From the NCBI RefSeq assembly GCF_020099395.1, contig NZ_CP083590.1, forward strand, positions 3,100,001-3,164,000: a DNA stretch of 64,000 bases, in the 5' to 3' direction. This DNA is from Streptomyces mobaraensis (GTDB lineage Bacteria; Actinomycetota; Actinomycetes; Streptomycetales; Streptomycetaceae). Every line of letters starts with the position of its first letter. Within the stretch, counting starts at the first letter, position 1. The translations under genes were made by a program, and so were the position numbers. The notes below the pieces were generated by a model, which saw only the letters and a list, made by a program, of their open reading frames with translations, ran no database searches and was not told the DNA's origin. Below are positions 1 to 9,943 of the stretch, piece by piece.

Positions 1-1359
1 GGCGCGGGCGAGTCGGGCCTGGCCAAGCTGATCGAGCTGCACGCGGTGCACTCCGCGGGCGACATGCTCATCACGATCGCGCTGGCCTCGACCGTCTTCT
101 TCTCCGTCCCCACCGACCAGGCCCGCGGCCGGGTGGCGCTCTACCTGGCGATCACCATGGCCCCGTTCACCCTTCTGGCCCCGGTGATCGGCCCGCTGCT
201 GGACCGGCTCCCGCACGGGCGCCGGGCCGCCATGGCCGCGGCGATGATCACCCGGGTGGTCCTGGCCCTGACCATGACCGGCGCGGTCGCCACCGGCGGC
301 CTGGAGCTCTATCCGGCGGCCCTCGGGGTGCTGGTGGCCTCCAAGGCGTACGGGGTGGTGCGGTCGGCCGTCGTGCCACGGCTGCTGCCACCGCGGATCT
401 CGCTGGTGAAGGCGAATTCCCGGGTGACGCTGGGGGGACTGCTGGCCACGGGAGTGGCGGCCCCGCTCGGAGCGGGGCTGCACCACCTGGGGCCGGCCTG
501 GCCGCTGTACGGCGCGTGTGTCGTCTTCCTGCTCGGCGCCTATCTGTCGCTGTCCCTGCCGCACATGGTCGACTCGGCGAAGGGCGAGGCCCGCGCCCGC
601 CTCGCGTCGGACGAACACCGGCACCACCGGCATCACCGGTCCCGTCTGCCCGGGCACAGCCGGCCGCTCGCCCTGCCGCGACGGTCCGCCCCGAGCGGGC
701 GCGGCCCGGGCCCGTGGCGGGCGTGGCGGGAGCGGCGGGCGCTCCGGGAGCGCCGCCCCAAGCCCGGGCTGCGGACCGTCGGCCGCTCGGTGCTGCACGC
801 GCTCCAGGCGAACAGCGCGCTCCGCATGCTGTCCGGTTTCCTCACCTTTTTCCTGGCGTTCCTGCTCCGCGTCCACCCGCTGAGCGGGCTGAGCCCGGCG
901 TTCTCGCTCGGCATGGTCGCGGTGGCGGCCGGCGGCGGGAACGCCCTCGGCACCGCGATCGGCGCACTGCTGCGCTCCCGCGGCCCGGAGAAGACGATCG
1001 CCGTCGTCCTCACCGCGGCGCTGGCCTCGACGATCGTCGCGGCGGTGCTCACCAACGCGTTCTTCATCGTCCTCGTCGCGGCGGTCGCGGGCATCTCGCA
1101 GGCGCTCGGCAAGCAGTCGCTGGACTCGCTGATCCAGCGCGACGTCCCGGAGGAGGTCCGGACGTCCGCGTTCGCCCGGTCGGAGACGCTGCTCCAGATG
1201 TCGTGGGTGCTCGGCGGCGGCATCGGCATCCTGCTGCCGCTCAACGGCGTCCTCGGCATGGCCGTGGCCGCCGGGTTCCTGGCCCTGGGCGTGGCCACGG
1301 CCGTCCGGGGCCTGCTGACGGCCGCCCGGCGGGGGACGCCGCACCCGCGGGTGGCGTGA
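1..1359 (+). CDS. MFS family transporter, 5' end outside the window
   Basis: The frame is open from the first base and the first in-frame GTG is at 46, but the text before it reads as protein, so the true start lies upstream. The visible 437 residues contain about ten hydrophobic segments. A loop resembling major-facilitator motif A (GPLLDRLPHGRR) follows an early helix. A long His/Arg-rich cytoplasmic loop in the middle separates the two transmembrane halves. Substrate is unknown; the fold suggests drug or metabolite export. The gene precedes the DUF2771-mqnB-mqnD group by about 200 bases, so it is probably a separate unit. Confidence 0.85.
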   Translation, partial: GAGESGLAKLIELHAVHSAGDMLITIALASTVFFSVPTDQARGRVALYLAITMAPFTLLAPVIGPLLDRLPHGRRAAMAAAMITRVVLALTMTGAVATGGLELYPAALGVLVASKAYGVVRSAVVPRLLPPRISLVKANSRVTLGGLLATGVAAPLGAGLHHLGPAWPLYGACVVFLLGAYLSLSLPHMVDSAKGEARARLASDEHRHHRHHRSRLPGHSRPLALPRRSAPSGRGPGPWRAWRERRALRERRPKPGLRTVGRSVLHALQANSALRMLSGFLTFFLAFLLRVHPLSGLSPAFSLGMVAVAAGGGNALGTAIGALLRSRGPEKTIAVVLTAALASTIVAAVLTNAFFIVLVAAVAGISQALGKQSLDSLIQRDVPEEVRTSAFARSETLLQMSWVLGGGIGILLPLNGVLGMAVAAGFLALGVATAVRGLLTAARRGTPHPRVA

Positions 1360-1555
1360 CGGGCGACGGGCCGGTGCGGTGCCCCACGACCGCCCGACGC
1401 GCCCCGACGCACCCACGCGCCGCCCGCCCCAGGGCCCCTCGCCGCCCCCGTATGGGCCCCTCGCCGCCCCGGTACGCCGCCCGGTCCCCGGTGGTCCGGC
1501 GCGGCTCGCCGCACCCGCGCGACACGGGATTGACGTGGCCAGATAGCCTGCCCGC

Positions 1556-2014
1556 ATGACCGCTGCGTTTTTCCGGGGCAGAAGCCGCCGCGCCGCTGCC
1601 GCACTCGGGGCCGTGACCTTCGGTGTCGTCGCCCTCTCCGCCTGCGACAAGCCGACTCCGCTGACGACGCTGACCGCCGACAAGTCCGAGGTCCACGCCG
1701 AGGCCGCCTGCTACGACGGCAAGGGGGGCATCGAACAGTCGGACCTCGCCGACTGCCTGGGCAAGGGCGGCAAGACGCTCAAGGTGCCCGCCGACGGCCT
1801 CCTGCACCTCGGCGTCGACCCCAAGGTCGCCAAGAAGGGCTGGTTCATCGCCTCCGGGACCCAGCGGAGCGACGTCTCCACGCGGACGTACCGCACCCTG
1901 TCCGCGTCGTCCTTCCTCCAGCAGGGCATGGACGAGGCCAAGATCAGCATCTTCATGGTCGGCGACAAGAAGACGTACGGCGTCTGGAACTACACGCTGA
2001 AGAACGACAACTGA
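1556..2014 (+). CDS. DUF2771-type lipoprotein
   Basis: This 152-residue protein has a basic N terminus, a hydrophobic stretch and a lipobox ending LSAC with the lipidated Cys at residue 30, so it should be anchored outside the membrane. The rest resembles the actinobacterial DUF2771 family: a conserved segment with AACYDG near the start and a conserved GWFI region. Function is unknown. The stop is two bases before the mqnB start, so it is co-transcribed with the menaquinone genes. This linkage is one I recall from other Streptomyces genomes and have not checked. Confidence 0.85.
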   Translation: MTAAFFRGRSRRAAAALGAVTFGVVALSACDKPTPLTTLTADKSEVHAEAACYDGKGGIEQSDLADCLGKGGKTLKVPADGLLHLGVDPKVAKKGWFIASGTQRSDVSTRTYRTLSASSFLQQGMDEAKISIFMVGDKKTYGVWNYTLKNDN

Positions 2015-2016
2015 CG

Positions 2017-2853
2017 ATGCGCGTCCTGGTCGTCACCGCCGTCGCCGCCGAGCGGTCGTCCGTGACGGCCGCCGCCGGTCCGGCGGGGCCCGGGGAGCCC
2101 GAAGAGATCGCGCTGCCCGGCGGCGCCGTCCTGCACCGGATACCGGCGGCCGGCGTGACGTACGACGTGTTGGCGGCCGGGGTGGGTCCCGCCGCGGCGG
2201 CGGCCGGCACGGCCACGGCCCTCACGGCGGCGGCGCTCGCCGGCGCCCCGTACGACCTGGCGGTCTCGGCGGGCATCGGCGGCGGCTTCGCCCCCGGGGC
2301 CCCGCTCGGGGGGCTCATCGTCGCGCGCCGCGTGGTCGCCGCCGACCTGGGCGCGGCCACGTCGGACGGCTTCCTGCCCGTCACCGAACTGGGCTTCGGC
2401 GTCGACGCGCACCCGGTGGACGACGCGCTCGTCGACGCGGTCGGCGCGGCGACGGGCGCCCGGCCGGGGGACGTACTGACCGTCTCCACCGTGACCGGCA
2501 CGGCGGCCCGCGCCGCCGAACTGGCCGCCCGGTACCCGGACGCCCTGGCCGAGGCCATGGAGGGCTTCGGCGTGGCCGAGGCCGCGGCGGCGCACGGTGT
2601 GCCGGTGCTGGAACTGCGGGCCGTCTCCAACGCGGTCGGCCCGCGCGACCGGGCCGCCTGGCGCATCGGGGACGCGCTCGCCGCGCTGACGGAGGCGTTC
2701 CGGGCGATGGGTCCGGCGCTCGCGGGACGCACGCCGGCGGCGTCGGAGGCGGTACGACCTGACGAAGCCTCCGCCGTCTCACCCGTCGCCACATCCTCCG
2801 TCGCTTCCGCCGTCACTCCAGAGGACATCACCGAGGAAGGCCGCCGAGACTGA
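2017..2853 (+). CDS. mqnB: futalosine hydrolase
   Basis: MqnB hydrolyses futalosine to dehypoxanthine futalosine and hypoxanthine in the futalosine route to menaquinone, in the cytoplasm. The 278-residue product has the nucleoside phosphorylase/hydrolase fold: a glycine-rich SAGIGGGFAP segment, and near residue 185 an EGFGVAEAAAAHGVPVLE region followed by the AVSN segment typical of the family. The last 45 or so residues are a low-complexity Ala/Ser/Val/Glu tail beyond the usual family length. The start is two bases after the lipoprotein stop, and the stop overlaps the mqnD ATG by one base, indicating translational coupling. Confidence 0.9.
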   Translation: MRVLVVTAVAAERSSVTAAAGPAGPGEPEEIALPGGAVLHRIPAAGVTYDVLAAGVGPAAAAAGTATALTAAALAGAPYDLAVSAGIGGGFAPGAPLGGLIVARRVVAADLGAATSDGFLPVTELGFGVDAHPVDDALVDAVGAATGARPGDVLTVSTVTGTAARAAELAARYPDALAEAMEGFGVAEAAAAHGVPVLELRAVSNAVGPRDRAAWRIGDALAALTEAFRAMGPALAGRTPAASEAVRPDEASAVSPVATSSVASAVTPEDITEEGRRD

Positions 2854-3722
2854 TGGACCAGCCGACCGCTGACCAGCCGATCCGCATCGCCTACTCCCCC
2901 TGCCCCAACGACACGTTCGTCTTCGACGCCTGGGCGCACGGCCGCGTCCCCGGCGCGCCGCCCCTCGACGTGACGTTCGCGGACATCGACGTCACCAACG
3001 GCATGGCGGAGCGCGGTGAGCTCGACGTGCTCAAGGTGTCGTACGCGGTGCTGCCGTGGGTGCTGGAGGAGTACGCGCTGCTGCCCTGCGGCGGCGCGCT
3101 GGGGCGCGGTTGCGGGCCGCTGGTGCTGACCGCGGGCGGGATCACCGACCCTGCGGAGCTGGCCGGCCGGACGGTCGCGGTGCCGAGCGAGCGCTCGACC
3201 GCCTATCTGCTGTTCCGCCTGTGGGCGGCGGCCGAGGTGCCGGGCGGCGTGGGCGAGATCGTCGTCCTGCCGTTCCACGAGATCATGCCGGCCGTGCGGG
3301 ACGGCAAGGTGGACGCCGGTCTGGTCATCCACGAGGCCCGGTTCACCTACGCGAACTACGGGCTCACCCGCCTCGCCGACATGGGCGAGCACTGGGAGGC
3401 CACCACCGGCCTGCCCATCCCGCTGGGCGCGATCATCGCGAAGCGCTCGCTGGGCGCGGAGACGCTGCGGCGGCTGGCCGAGGCGGCCCGGACGTCCGTG
3501 CGGATGGCCTGGGACGACCCGGAGGCGTCGCGTCCGTACGTCATGGAGCACGCCCAGGAGATGGATCCGGCCGTCGCCGACCAGCACATCGGGCTGTACG
3601 TCAACGAGTTCACCACCGGCCTCGGGGAGAGCGGCTACGCGGCGGTCCGCGGCCTGCTGACCCGGGCGGCGGCGGAGGGCCTGGTACCGGCCGTGGGGCC
3701 GGACGCGCTCCGCTTCGTCTGA
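2853..3722 (+). CDS. mqnD: 1,4-dihydroxy-6-naphthoate synthase
   Basis: MqnD converts cyclic dehypoxanthine futalosine to 1,4-dihydroxy-6-naphthoate, the bicyclic menaquinone precursor. The 289 residues show the family N-terminal YSPCPNDTFVFDAW segment, a periplasmic-binding-protein-like fold, the central HEARFTYANYGL motif carrying conserved histidine and tyrosine, and GLPIPLGAII. Length is normal. The ATG shares one base with the mqnB stop, so the two enzymes are made together; the other mqn genes are not in this window. Confidence 0.95.
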   Translation: MDQPTADQPIRIAYSPCPNDTFVFDAWAHGRVPGAPPLDVTFADIDVTNGMAERGELDVLKVSYAVLPWVLEEYALLPCGGALGRGCGPLVLTAGGITDPAELAGRTVAVPSERSTAYLLFRLWAAAEVPGGVGEIVVLPFHEIMPAVRDGKVDAGLVIHEARFTYANYGLTRLADMGEHWEATTGLPIPLGAIIAKRSLGAETLRRLAEAARTSVRMAWDDPEASRPYVMEHAQEMDPAVADQHIGLYVNEFTTGLGESGYAAVRGLLTRAAAEGLVPAVGPDALRFV

Positions 3723-3766
3723 CGCGCGCCCGGGATCCCGTCCGGTCCGGCGGCCGTGCCGGCCGG

Positions 3767-4150
3767 TCAGACGTCCAGCTGGTCCGCCACCGCCCGCAGC
3801 ATGTTGGCGATCTTCGAGCCCGACGCCTTGTCGGGGTAACGGCCGCGCTCCAGCTGCTGGGTGACGTTCTCCAGGAGGGTGGTCAGGTCCTGGACGATCG
3901 AGGCCAGCTCGTCGGGCTTGCGGCGCTGCGCCGCGGCCACGGAGGGGGTGGGGTCCAGGAGCGTCACGGAGAGGGCCTGGTCACCACGCTGTCCGGCGAC
4001 GACGCCGAACTCCACGCGCTGGCCTGGCTTGAGGGCGTCGACCCCGTCCGGGAGCACCGAGGAGTGCACGAAGACGTCTCCGCCGTCGTCACGGGAGAGA
4101 AAGCCGAAGCCCTTCTCGCTGTTGAACCACTTGACCTTGCCGGTAGGCAC
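3767..4150 (-). CDS. cold-shock domain protein with C-terminal extension
   Basis: The N-terminal 65 residues are a cold-shock domain with both RNA-binding motifs (GKVKWFNSEKGFGFL and DVFVHSSVL). About 60 further residues form a charged, helical tail (KPDELASIVQDL and following), a layout common in Streptomyces. I chose the GTG at 4150, which gives VPTGKVKW and 127 residues. The frame is open further upstream to 4249, but that stretch looks like leader DNA. It probably binds single-stranded RNA or DNA as a chaperone. It converges on mqnD with 44 bases between stops. Confidence 0.92.
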   Translation of the reverse strand: MPTGKVKWFNSEKGFGFLSRDDGGDVFVHSSVLPDGVDALKPGQRVEFGVVAGQRGDQALSVTLLDPTPSVAAAQRRKPDELASIVQDLTTLLENVTQQLERGRYPDKASGSKIANMLRAVADQLDV

Positions 4151-4495
4151 GTCTGTCCTCGTCCTCGTACTCGTCGGAAATCGGAAACGGTCGGAATGTA
4201 TCGGAAACGGTTGGTAGGCGTGGGAAATTATCGAAACATCTGAACGCAAGTAAAAACGGCTCTGGACAGCACGGCAGCGGGTCGCGAAACCCGCTGAACC
4301 GAAGCCAGAACCAAGGCTAATGGTCCCGGGCCCGGTGACAAGACGTCCTCAGGTCGTACCTCTGCGCGTCCGGCGCGCCTCCGGTGATGTCCGCTCCCGC
4401 CCCGCCGTCGGGCGGTCCCTCCGCGCCGCTCCTGGTCACAGCCCTGCCGGGCAGCCGCGGGCGCACGCCCGCCACAAGGCAACTACCCTGCTCGG

Positions 4496-4741
4496 GTGAG
4501 CAACGAAACGCCCCGGGCCGGGGATCTGCTGGTGCGCGCTGGCGCGATCGTCTTCCTCGTGGGCGCAGTGGCCACCATGGCCACCGTCGCCCCGCTCTTC
4601 CTGGGCGCCGACCCGCTGCCGTCGGCCGCCTACTTCGTGTGCATGCTCATGGGCGTCGGCTTCCTGATCGCCGCGGCCGGCGTCCTGCGCACCGCCGCCG
4701 ACCAGCGGCGGCGCGCACGGGAGGCGACGGCGGCGCGCTGA
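4496..4741 (+). CDS. small two-helix membrane protein
   Basis: The 81-residue product begins with GTG. It has two hydrophobic segments (about residues 14-36 and 44-63) joined by a short loop containing GADPLPSAAYF, and a basic C-terminal tail (RRRAREATAAR). No catalytic motif is visible and the function is unknown. It is divergent from the cold-shock gene and ends 39 bases before the stop of the converging HAD gene. Codon use matches its neighbours. Confidence 0.75.
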   Translation: MSNETPRAGDLLVRAGAIVFLVGAVATMATVAPLFLGADPLPSAAYFVCMLMGVGFLIAAAGVLRTAADQRRRAREATAAR

Positions 4742-4780
4742 CCGCGGGCGCCGGCCGGGACCGGACGGCCGGACGGCCGG

Positions 4781-5461
4781 TCAGGCGGAAGCCGCGGCCT
4801 CCGCTTCCGCCACCTCCGCCCGGTGCGCGCGGAGCCAGCGGGGGAAGTCCGCGAGCCCGTCGAGGACGACGTCCGCGCCGGCGGCGCTCAGTTCGCCGGC
4901 CGGGCAGGGGCCGGTGGCGACGGCCACCGACAGGGCGCCGGCCGCGTGGGCGCCCCGGACGTCACCGGTGTGGTCCCCCACGTAGACGCCGGCACCGTGC
5001 TCGCGCAGGGCGACCGCCTTCTGCTCGGCCCACAGGTCGCCGATCAGCGCGTCCGGCTCCAGGGCCAGGTGGTCGAGGTGGAGCCGGGCGTTCCCGCCGT
5101 GCTTGGCGGTGACGACGATCGACCGGCCGCCCAGTTCCCGTACGGCGGCGAGGGCCTCCCGCGCGCCGGGCATCGCGAGCGAGCCGGTGATCGCCAGCTC
5201 CCGGTACAGGGCGCGGTAACGGTCGGCCACCTGCGGCACGTCCGCCTCCGGGAACCACTCCCGCAGCTCCTGGAACAGCGGCGGCCCGAGCCGGCTGACC
5301 GCCAGCTCCGCGTCGATGAACACCCCGGTCTCGGCGGCCAGGGCCTCGTAGGTCGTCCGGATCCCCGGCCGGGAGTCGATCAGGGTCATGTCCAGGTCGA
5401 AGCCGACGGTGAAGGGGGCTGCCGGCACGGCGGCGCGGGGCTGCGTGGTCATGGGGCTCAT
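4781..5461 (-). CDS. HAD-superfamily hydrolase
   Basis: A 226-residue haloacid-dehalogenase-like phosphatase. The nucleophile motif FDLDMTLIDS lies near residue 20, the motif II/III region reads SIVVTAKHGGNARLHL, and the acidic motif IV is VYVGDHTGDVRGA. Size and a helical cap inserted after motif I suggest a phosphoglycolate-phosphatase-like member; substrate cannot be told. The start is ATG at 5461 or 5452, both just before the conserved part. The frame stays open upstream through low-complexity DNA that I do not take as coding. Confidence 0.87.
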   Translation of the reverse strand: MSPMTTQPRAAVPAAPFTVGFDLDMTLIDSRPGIRTTYEALAAETGVFIDAELAVSRLGPPLFQELREWFPEADVPQVADRYRALYRELAITGSLAMPGAREALAAVRELGGRSIVVTAKHGGNARLHLDHLALEPDALIGDLWAEQKAVALREHGAGVYVGDHTGDVRGAHAAGALSVAVATGPCPAGELSAAGADVVLDGLADFPRWLRAHRAEVAEAEAAASA

Positions 5462-5831
5462 TGTGCGCGTGGGGGACGGACTCCCGCGCGGGTGGGGTGG
5501 GGTGGGCTGGGGCGGCGGGACGACGGGTGGGTCCTCTGCGGCTGGGTCCACGGACGGGATCCGCGCGGTGGCGGGACGGCGGCGGGCCCGTACAGCGGTG
5601 GGACGGCGGGCGGGTTCTGTACGGCGGACGGGAACGGGGGCGGGCCCGGCGACGGGTCCGTACGGCGGCGGGCCCGTACGCCAGCAGGTCCGTACACCGG
5701 CGGATGGCGACGGCGACCGCACGACGAGTCGGCGACCGTACGGCGGCGGCGGGCCCCGGCCGGTGGCAACCCCGCGCCCCCGCGCGCGTGCACCGCGCGC
5801 ACGCCCCTCCTCGCCGCCCCGGCCCCCACCG

Positions 5832-5850
5832 TAGACTTAGCCTGACCTAA
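5832..5850 (+). promoter_or_regulatory. possible iron box (DmdR/IdeR-type operator)
   Basis: The 19 bases contain TTAGCCTGACCTAA, which matches the right two thirds of the actinobacterial iron-box consensus (TTAGGTTAGGCTNACCTAA); about 13 of 19 positions agree. The left arm is degenerate. It lies about 170 bases before the first siderophore permease gene. Iron-dependent repression is inferred from position and similarity only. Confidence 0.55.
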
Positions 5851-6023
5851 CTCGGGCCTTTCGGTCAGAGCGGCCGTGCGCGCCGTCGCGTCCGCGTGGC
5901 ACCCGCGCACGAGCCCTCGTCGTACGCCCCGATGCCCCACCTGCCCCGCCCGACCTGCCTGCCCCACCCGTTCGACGCCAGCCCCCGTCCGCCCCCACCG
6001 AGAGAGCCGCCGGAATCCGCGCC

Positions 6024-7103
6024 GTGGAAGCCATACCCGCCCCGCCCGACCCGGTCGGCTCCCCCGCCCCGCCACCACCACCCGCCGCCGGGCCCGCCCC
6101 CACCCCCGTCCCCGTCCGCCGTCGCGTCGGCTGGACGGCCGCCGCCGTCGTGGCGCTGCTGGCGGCGGTGGTGCTCAGCCTGGCCGTGGGCAGCCGGACG
6201 ATCCCGCCGGACCGCGTCCTCGACGCCCTGCTGCACGGCGGGGACGACGCGACGGCCGGCGTCGTCCGCTCGCTGCGGCTGCCGCGGACGCTGATCGGTC
6301 TGATGACGGGGGCCGCCCTCGCCATGGCCGGGGTGGTGATGCAGGGCGTCACCCGCAACCCGATCGCCGATCCGGGCATCCTCGGCGTCAGCCAGGGCGC
6401 CTCGCTGGGCGTCGTCCTCGCCATCGCCGCCGCCGGGGTGCACACGCTCACGGGGCAGGTGTGGTTCGCGTTCGCGGGGGCGGCGGTGGCGTCCGTCGCG
6501 GTGTACGCGATCGCCTCGCGCGGCCGCGACGGCGCGTCGCCCGTCAAGCTGGCGCTCGCCGGGGCGGCGGTCAACGCGCTGCTGGTCTCGGTGATCTCCG
6601 GCGTGCTGACCACCCGGGCGTCGGCGCTGGAGGAGTTCCGGTTCTGGCAGATCGGCTCGCTGGCCGGCCGGGACCAGGCGATCGTGGGCCAGATGTGGCC
6701 GTTCCTGCTGGTGGGGGCGGTGCTGGTGCTGTCCGTGGCGCGCGGGCTCGACGCGCTCGCGCTCGGCGAGGACGTGGCGCGCGGCCTCGGCCGCAACGTC
6801 GCGGCCGTGCGGATCGCGGCCGGCACCGGGGCCACCGTGCTCACCGGTGTGGGGGTCGCGGCCGCCGGCCCGATCGCGTTCGTCGGCCTGGCCGTGCCGC
6901 ACATCGCCCGGGCGCTCGTCGGCGGCGACCACCGCCGGCTACTGCCGATGGCGGCGCTGCTCGGGCCGGTCGTGCTGCTGCTCTCCGACGTCGTCGGGCG
7001 GGTGGTCTACGCCGACAACGAGGTCCCGGCGGGTGTGATGACGGCCCTCATCGGCCTCCCGTTCCTCGTCGGGCTCGCCCGTCGCAGGAAGGTGGCGGCA
7101 TGA
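6024..7103 (+). CDS. FecCD-family siderophore ABC transporter permease (first)
   Basis: A 359-residue inner-membrane permease of the FecCD/BtuC family. After a Pro/Ala-rich cytoplasmic N terminus (residues 1-35) it has about nine hydrophobic segments. It carries the family segments [25 protein letters not shown] and the ATPase-contacting region before [12 protein letters not shown] at 6024 is used as start; the leader before it is proline-rich and could be non-coding. The stop overlaps the next permease by four bases. Together they should form the heteromeric channel for an iron-siderophore. Confidence 0.9.
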   Translation: MEAIPAPPDPVGSPAPPPPPAAGPAPTPVPVRRRVGWTAAAVVALLAAVVLSLAVGSRTIPPDRVLDALLHGGDDATAGVVRSLRLPRTLIGLMTGAALAMAGVVMQGVTRNPIADPGILGVSQGASLGVVLAIAAAGVHTLTGQVWFAFAGAAVASVAVYAIASRGRDGASPVKLALAGAAVNALLVSVISGVLTTRASALEEFRFWQIGSLAGRDQAIVGQMWPFLLVGAVLVLSVARGLDALALGEDVARGLGRNVAAVRIAAGTGATVLTGVGVAAAGPIAFVGLAVPHIARALVGGDHRRLLPMAALLGPVVLLLSDVVGRVVYADNEVPAGVMTALIGLPFLVGLARRRKVAA

Positions 7104-8185
7104 CGGCGCCGCGGCGGGCGGACGAGACCCTCCCCCTCCGCCCCACCGGTTACACGGTTCTCCGCACCCGCCGGCCCGGCCGGGCCTCCTTCCTCCTCCA
7201 CCGCCGCAGCGCGGCCGTCGCCCTCTGCCTGGCGGTGGCGCTGGCCGCGGCCTGCCTGGCGTACCTGTGCGTGGGCGACACCTTCGTCGCGCCGGGCTCG
7301 GTCCTGGACGTCCTCCTCGGCCGGCCGTCCCCCGACGAACTGGTCGTCGGCACCTTCCGGCTGCCGCGCATGACCGTCGGCCTGCTGGTCGGGGCCGCGT
7401 TCGGCATCGCGGGGGCGCTCATCCAGACCGTGGCCCGCAACCCGCTCGCCAGCCCGGACATCATCGGGGTGTCGCAGGGCGCGGGGGCGCTGACGGTCGG
7501 CGCGATGACGTTCGGCGTCACCTCGTACGCGACGCTCCCCTACGTCTCCACGGCGGGCGGACTGCTCGCCGCCGCCCTCGTCTACCTCTTCGCGTGGCGC
7601 GGCGGGCTGCACGCGGGCCGGTTCGTGCTCATCGGCATCGGTTTCGCCATCGCGCTGCGGGCGGTCACGCAGTTGTTCCTGACCAAGGGCGACTACCTGG
7701 TCGCCCAGCAGGCGAAGGTGTGGATGACCGGTTCGCTCAACGGCGCCGGCTGGGACGCGGCGACGCCGGTGGCGTGGACGCTGCTGGTCCTCGCCGTCCC
7801 GCTGTGCTGGGCCGCCCGGGCACAGCGCGCGGTCGCGCTGGACGACGCCACGGCCACCGCGCTGGGCGTCCGCCTCAACCGGGTACGGGCGGGGCTCGTC
7901 CTGCTCGGCGTCGTCCTCGCCTCCGTGGCGACGGGCGCGGCCGGCCCGGTCGACTTCGTCGCGCTGCTCGCCCCGCAGATCGCCCGCCGTACGACGCGGA
8001 CGGACCGGATCCCGCTCGTCTGCTCCGCGCTGACGGGCGCCCTGATCGTCGTCCTGGCGGACCTGCTGGCCCGCAAGCTCTTCGAACCCACCCAGCTCCC
8101 GGTGGGCGTCCTCACGGCCGCGGTCGGCGCGCCGTACCTGATCCGGCTGATCATCCGCGGCCGCACGGGAGGAAAGTCGGCATGA
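7100..8185 (+). CDS. FecCD-family siderophore ABC transporter permease (second)
   Basis: A 361-residue permease paralogous to its upstream neighbour, with the same landmarks ([24 protein letters not shown]; later [16 protein letters not shown]). Multiple membrane helices begin near residue 35. The ATG at 7100 overlaps the previous stop (ATGA). The frame is open further upstream, but only this start gives the family N terminus. Its stop overlaps the ATPase gene by four bases, so the three are translationally coupled. No substrate-binding lipoprotein is encoded nearby. Confidence 0.93.
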   Translation: MTAPRRADETLPLRPTGYTVLRTRRPGRASFLLHRRSAAVALCLAVALAAACLAYLCVGDTFVAPGSVLDVLLGRPSPDELVVGTFRLPRMTVGLLVGAAFGIAGALIQTVARNPLASPDIIGVSQGAGALTVGAMTFGVTSYATLPYVSTAGGLLAAALVYLFAWRGGLHAGRFVLIGIGFAIALRAVTQLFLTKGDYLVAQQAKVWMTGSLNGAGWDAATPVAWTLLVLAVPLCWAARAQRAVALDDATATALGVRLNRVRAGLVLLGVVLASVATGAAGPVDFVALLAPQIARRTTRTDRIPLVCSALTGALIVVLADLLARKLFEPTQLPVGVLTAAVGAPYLIRLIIRGRTGGKSA

Positions 8186-9037
8186 CGCAGGAAGTCGGCA
8201 CGACGCAGGAAACGGCCCCCACGACGACCCGTGCGACGTCCGCGCGGCTGCGCGCCCGCTCCCTCACCCTCGCCTACGAGCAGCGGACGGTCGTGGACGG
8301 CCTCGACCTCGACGTGCCGGACGGCGAGGTGACCGTGATCATCGGCCCGAACGCCTGCGGCAAGTCGACGCTGCTGCGCGCCCTGGGACGGCTGTTGAAG
8401 CCGGTGTCCGGCGCCGTCCTCCTCGACGGCGAGGAACTGACCCGCGTCCCCACCCGGCGACTGGCCACCCGCCTGGGCCTGCTCCCGCAGACCCCGGTGG
8501 CCCCCGAGGCGATCACGGTCGCCGACCTCGTCGCCCGCGGCCGGCAGCCGCACCAACGCTGGTGGCAGCAGTGGTCGGAGGCGGACGAACGGGCGGTCGC
8601 CGAGGCGATGCGGCGTACGGACGTGGCGGCGCTGGCCGACCGCCCGGTCGACGAACTCTCCGGCGGCCAGCGGCAGCGCGTCTGGATCGCCATGGCCCTC
8701 GCCCAGGAGACCGGCCTGCTCCTCCTCGACGAGCCGACGACGTACCTCGACATCGCCCACCAGGTCGAGGTCCTCGACCTGGTCCGCCGCCTCAACACCG
8801 ACCGCGGCCGCACGGTCGTCGCCGTCCTCCACGACCTCAACCAGGCCGCCCGCTACGCCGATCACCTGGTCGCCATGAAGGACGGCCGCGTCGTCGCCCA
8901 GGGCCGCCCGGGGGACGTGGTGACGGCGGACCTCGTCCGCGACGTCTTCGGCCTGGAGTCGGTGGTCGTCCCGGACCCGGTCACGGGCGGCCCCCTGATC
9001 GTCCCGGGCCCCCCCGGCACCGGGCCGCGCCGCTTCT

Positions 9038-9071
9038 GCCTGAGGCGGGTCCCGCCCGAGGCGGGTCGGCG

Positions 9072-9077
<6 letters not shown>
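9038..9077. terminator. hairpin between converging genes
   Basis: CCCGCC (9051-9056) and GGCGGG (9060-9065) form a 6-bp stem with a CGA loop, nested in an outer GCCTGA/TCAGGC pairing (9038-9043 with 9072-9077). It lies between the expected end of the ATPase gene and the stop of the methyltransferase, so it could end transcription from both sides. There is no T-tract, which is usual in this GC-rich background. Confidence 0.5.
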
Positions 9078-9896
<819 letters not shown>

Positions 9897-9904
9897 GCTG
9901 TCCC

Positions 9905-9916
9905 TTGACCGGTCAA
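9905..9916. promoter_or_regulatory. 12-bp perfect palindrome between methyltransferase and gntR (putative GntR operator)
   Basis: TTGACCGGTCAA is a perfect palindrome in the 47-base divergent gap. It abuts the ribosome site of the methyltransferase and lies 27 bases before the gntR start. Its GACCGGT core recurs in a longer inverted repeat just after gntR, so both are likely operators of the local GntR protein. This is inferred from position and shared core. Confidence 0.55.
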
Positions 9917-9943
9917 CCTGTCCAGAGGGTGGGAGTTGTGGGC

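Noticed and set aside
4150..4249. N-terminal extension of the cold-shock protein
   Set aside because: Residues before VPTGKVKW have no family similarity, and the DNA there is AT-richer, as expected for a leader and promoter.
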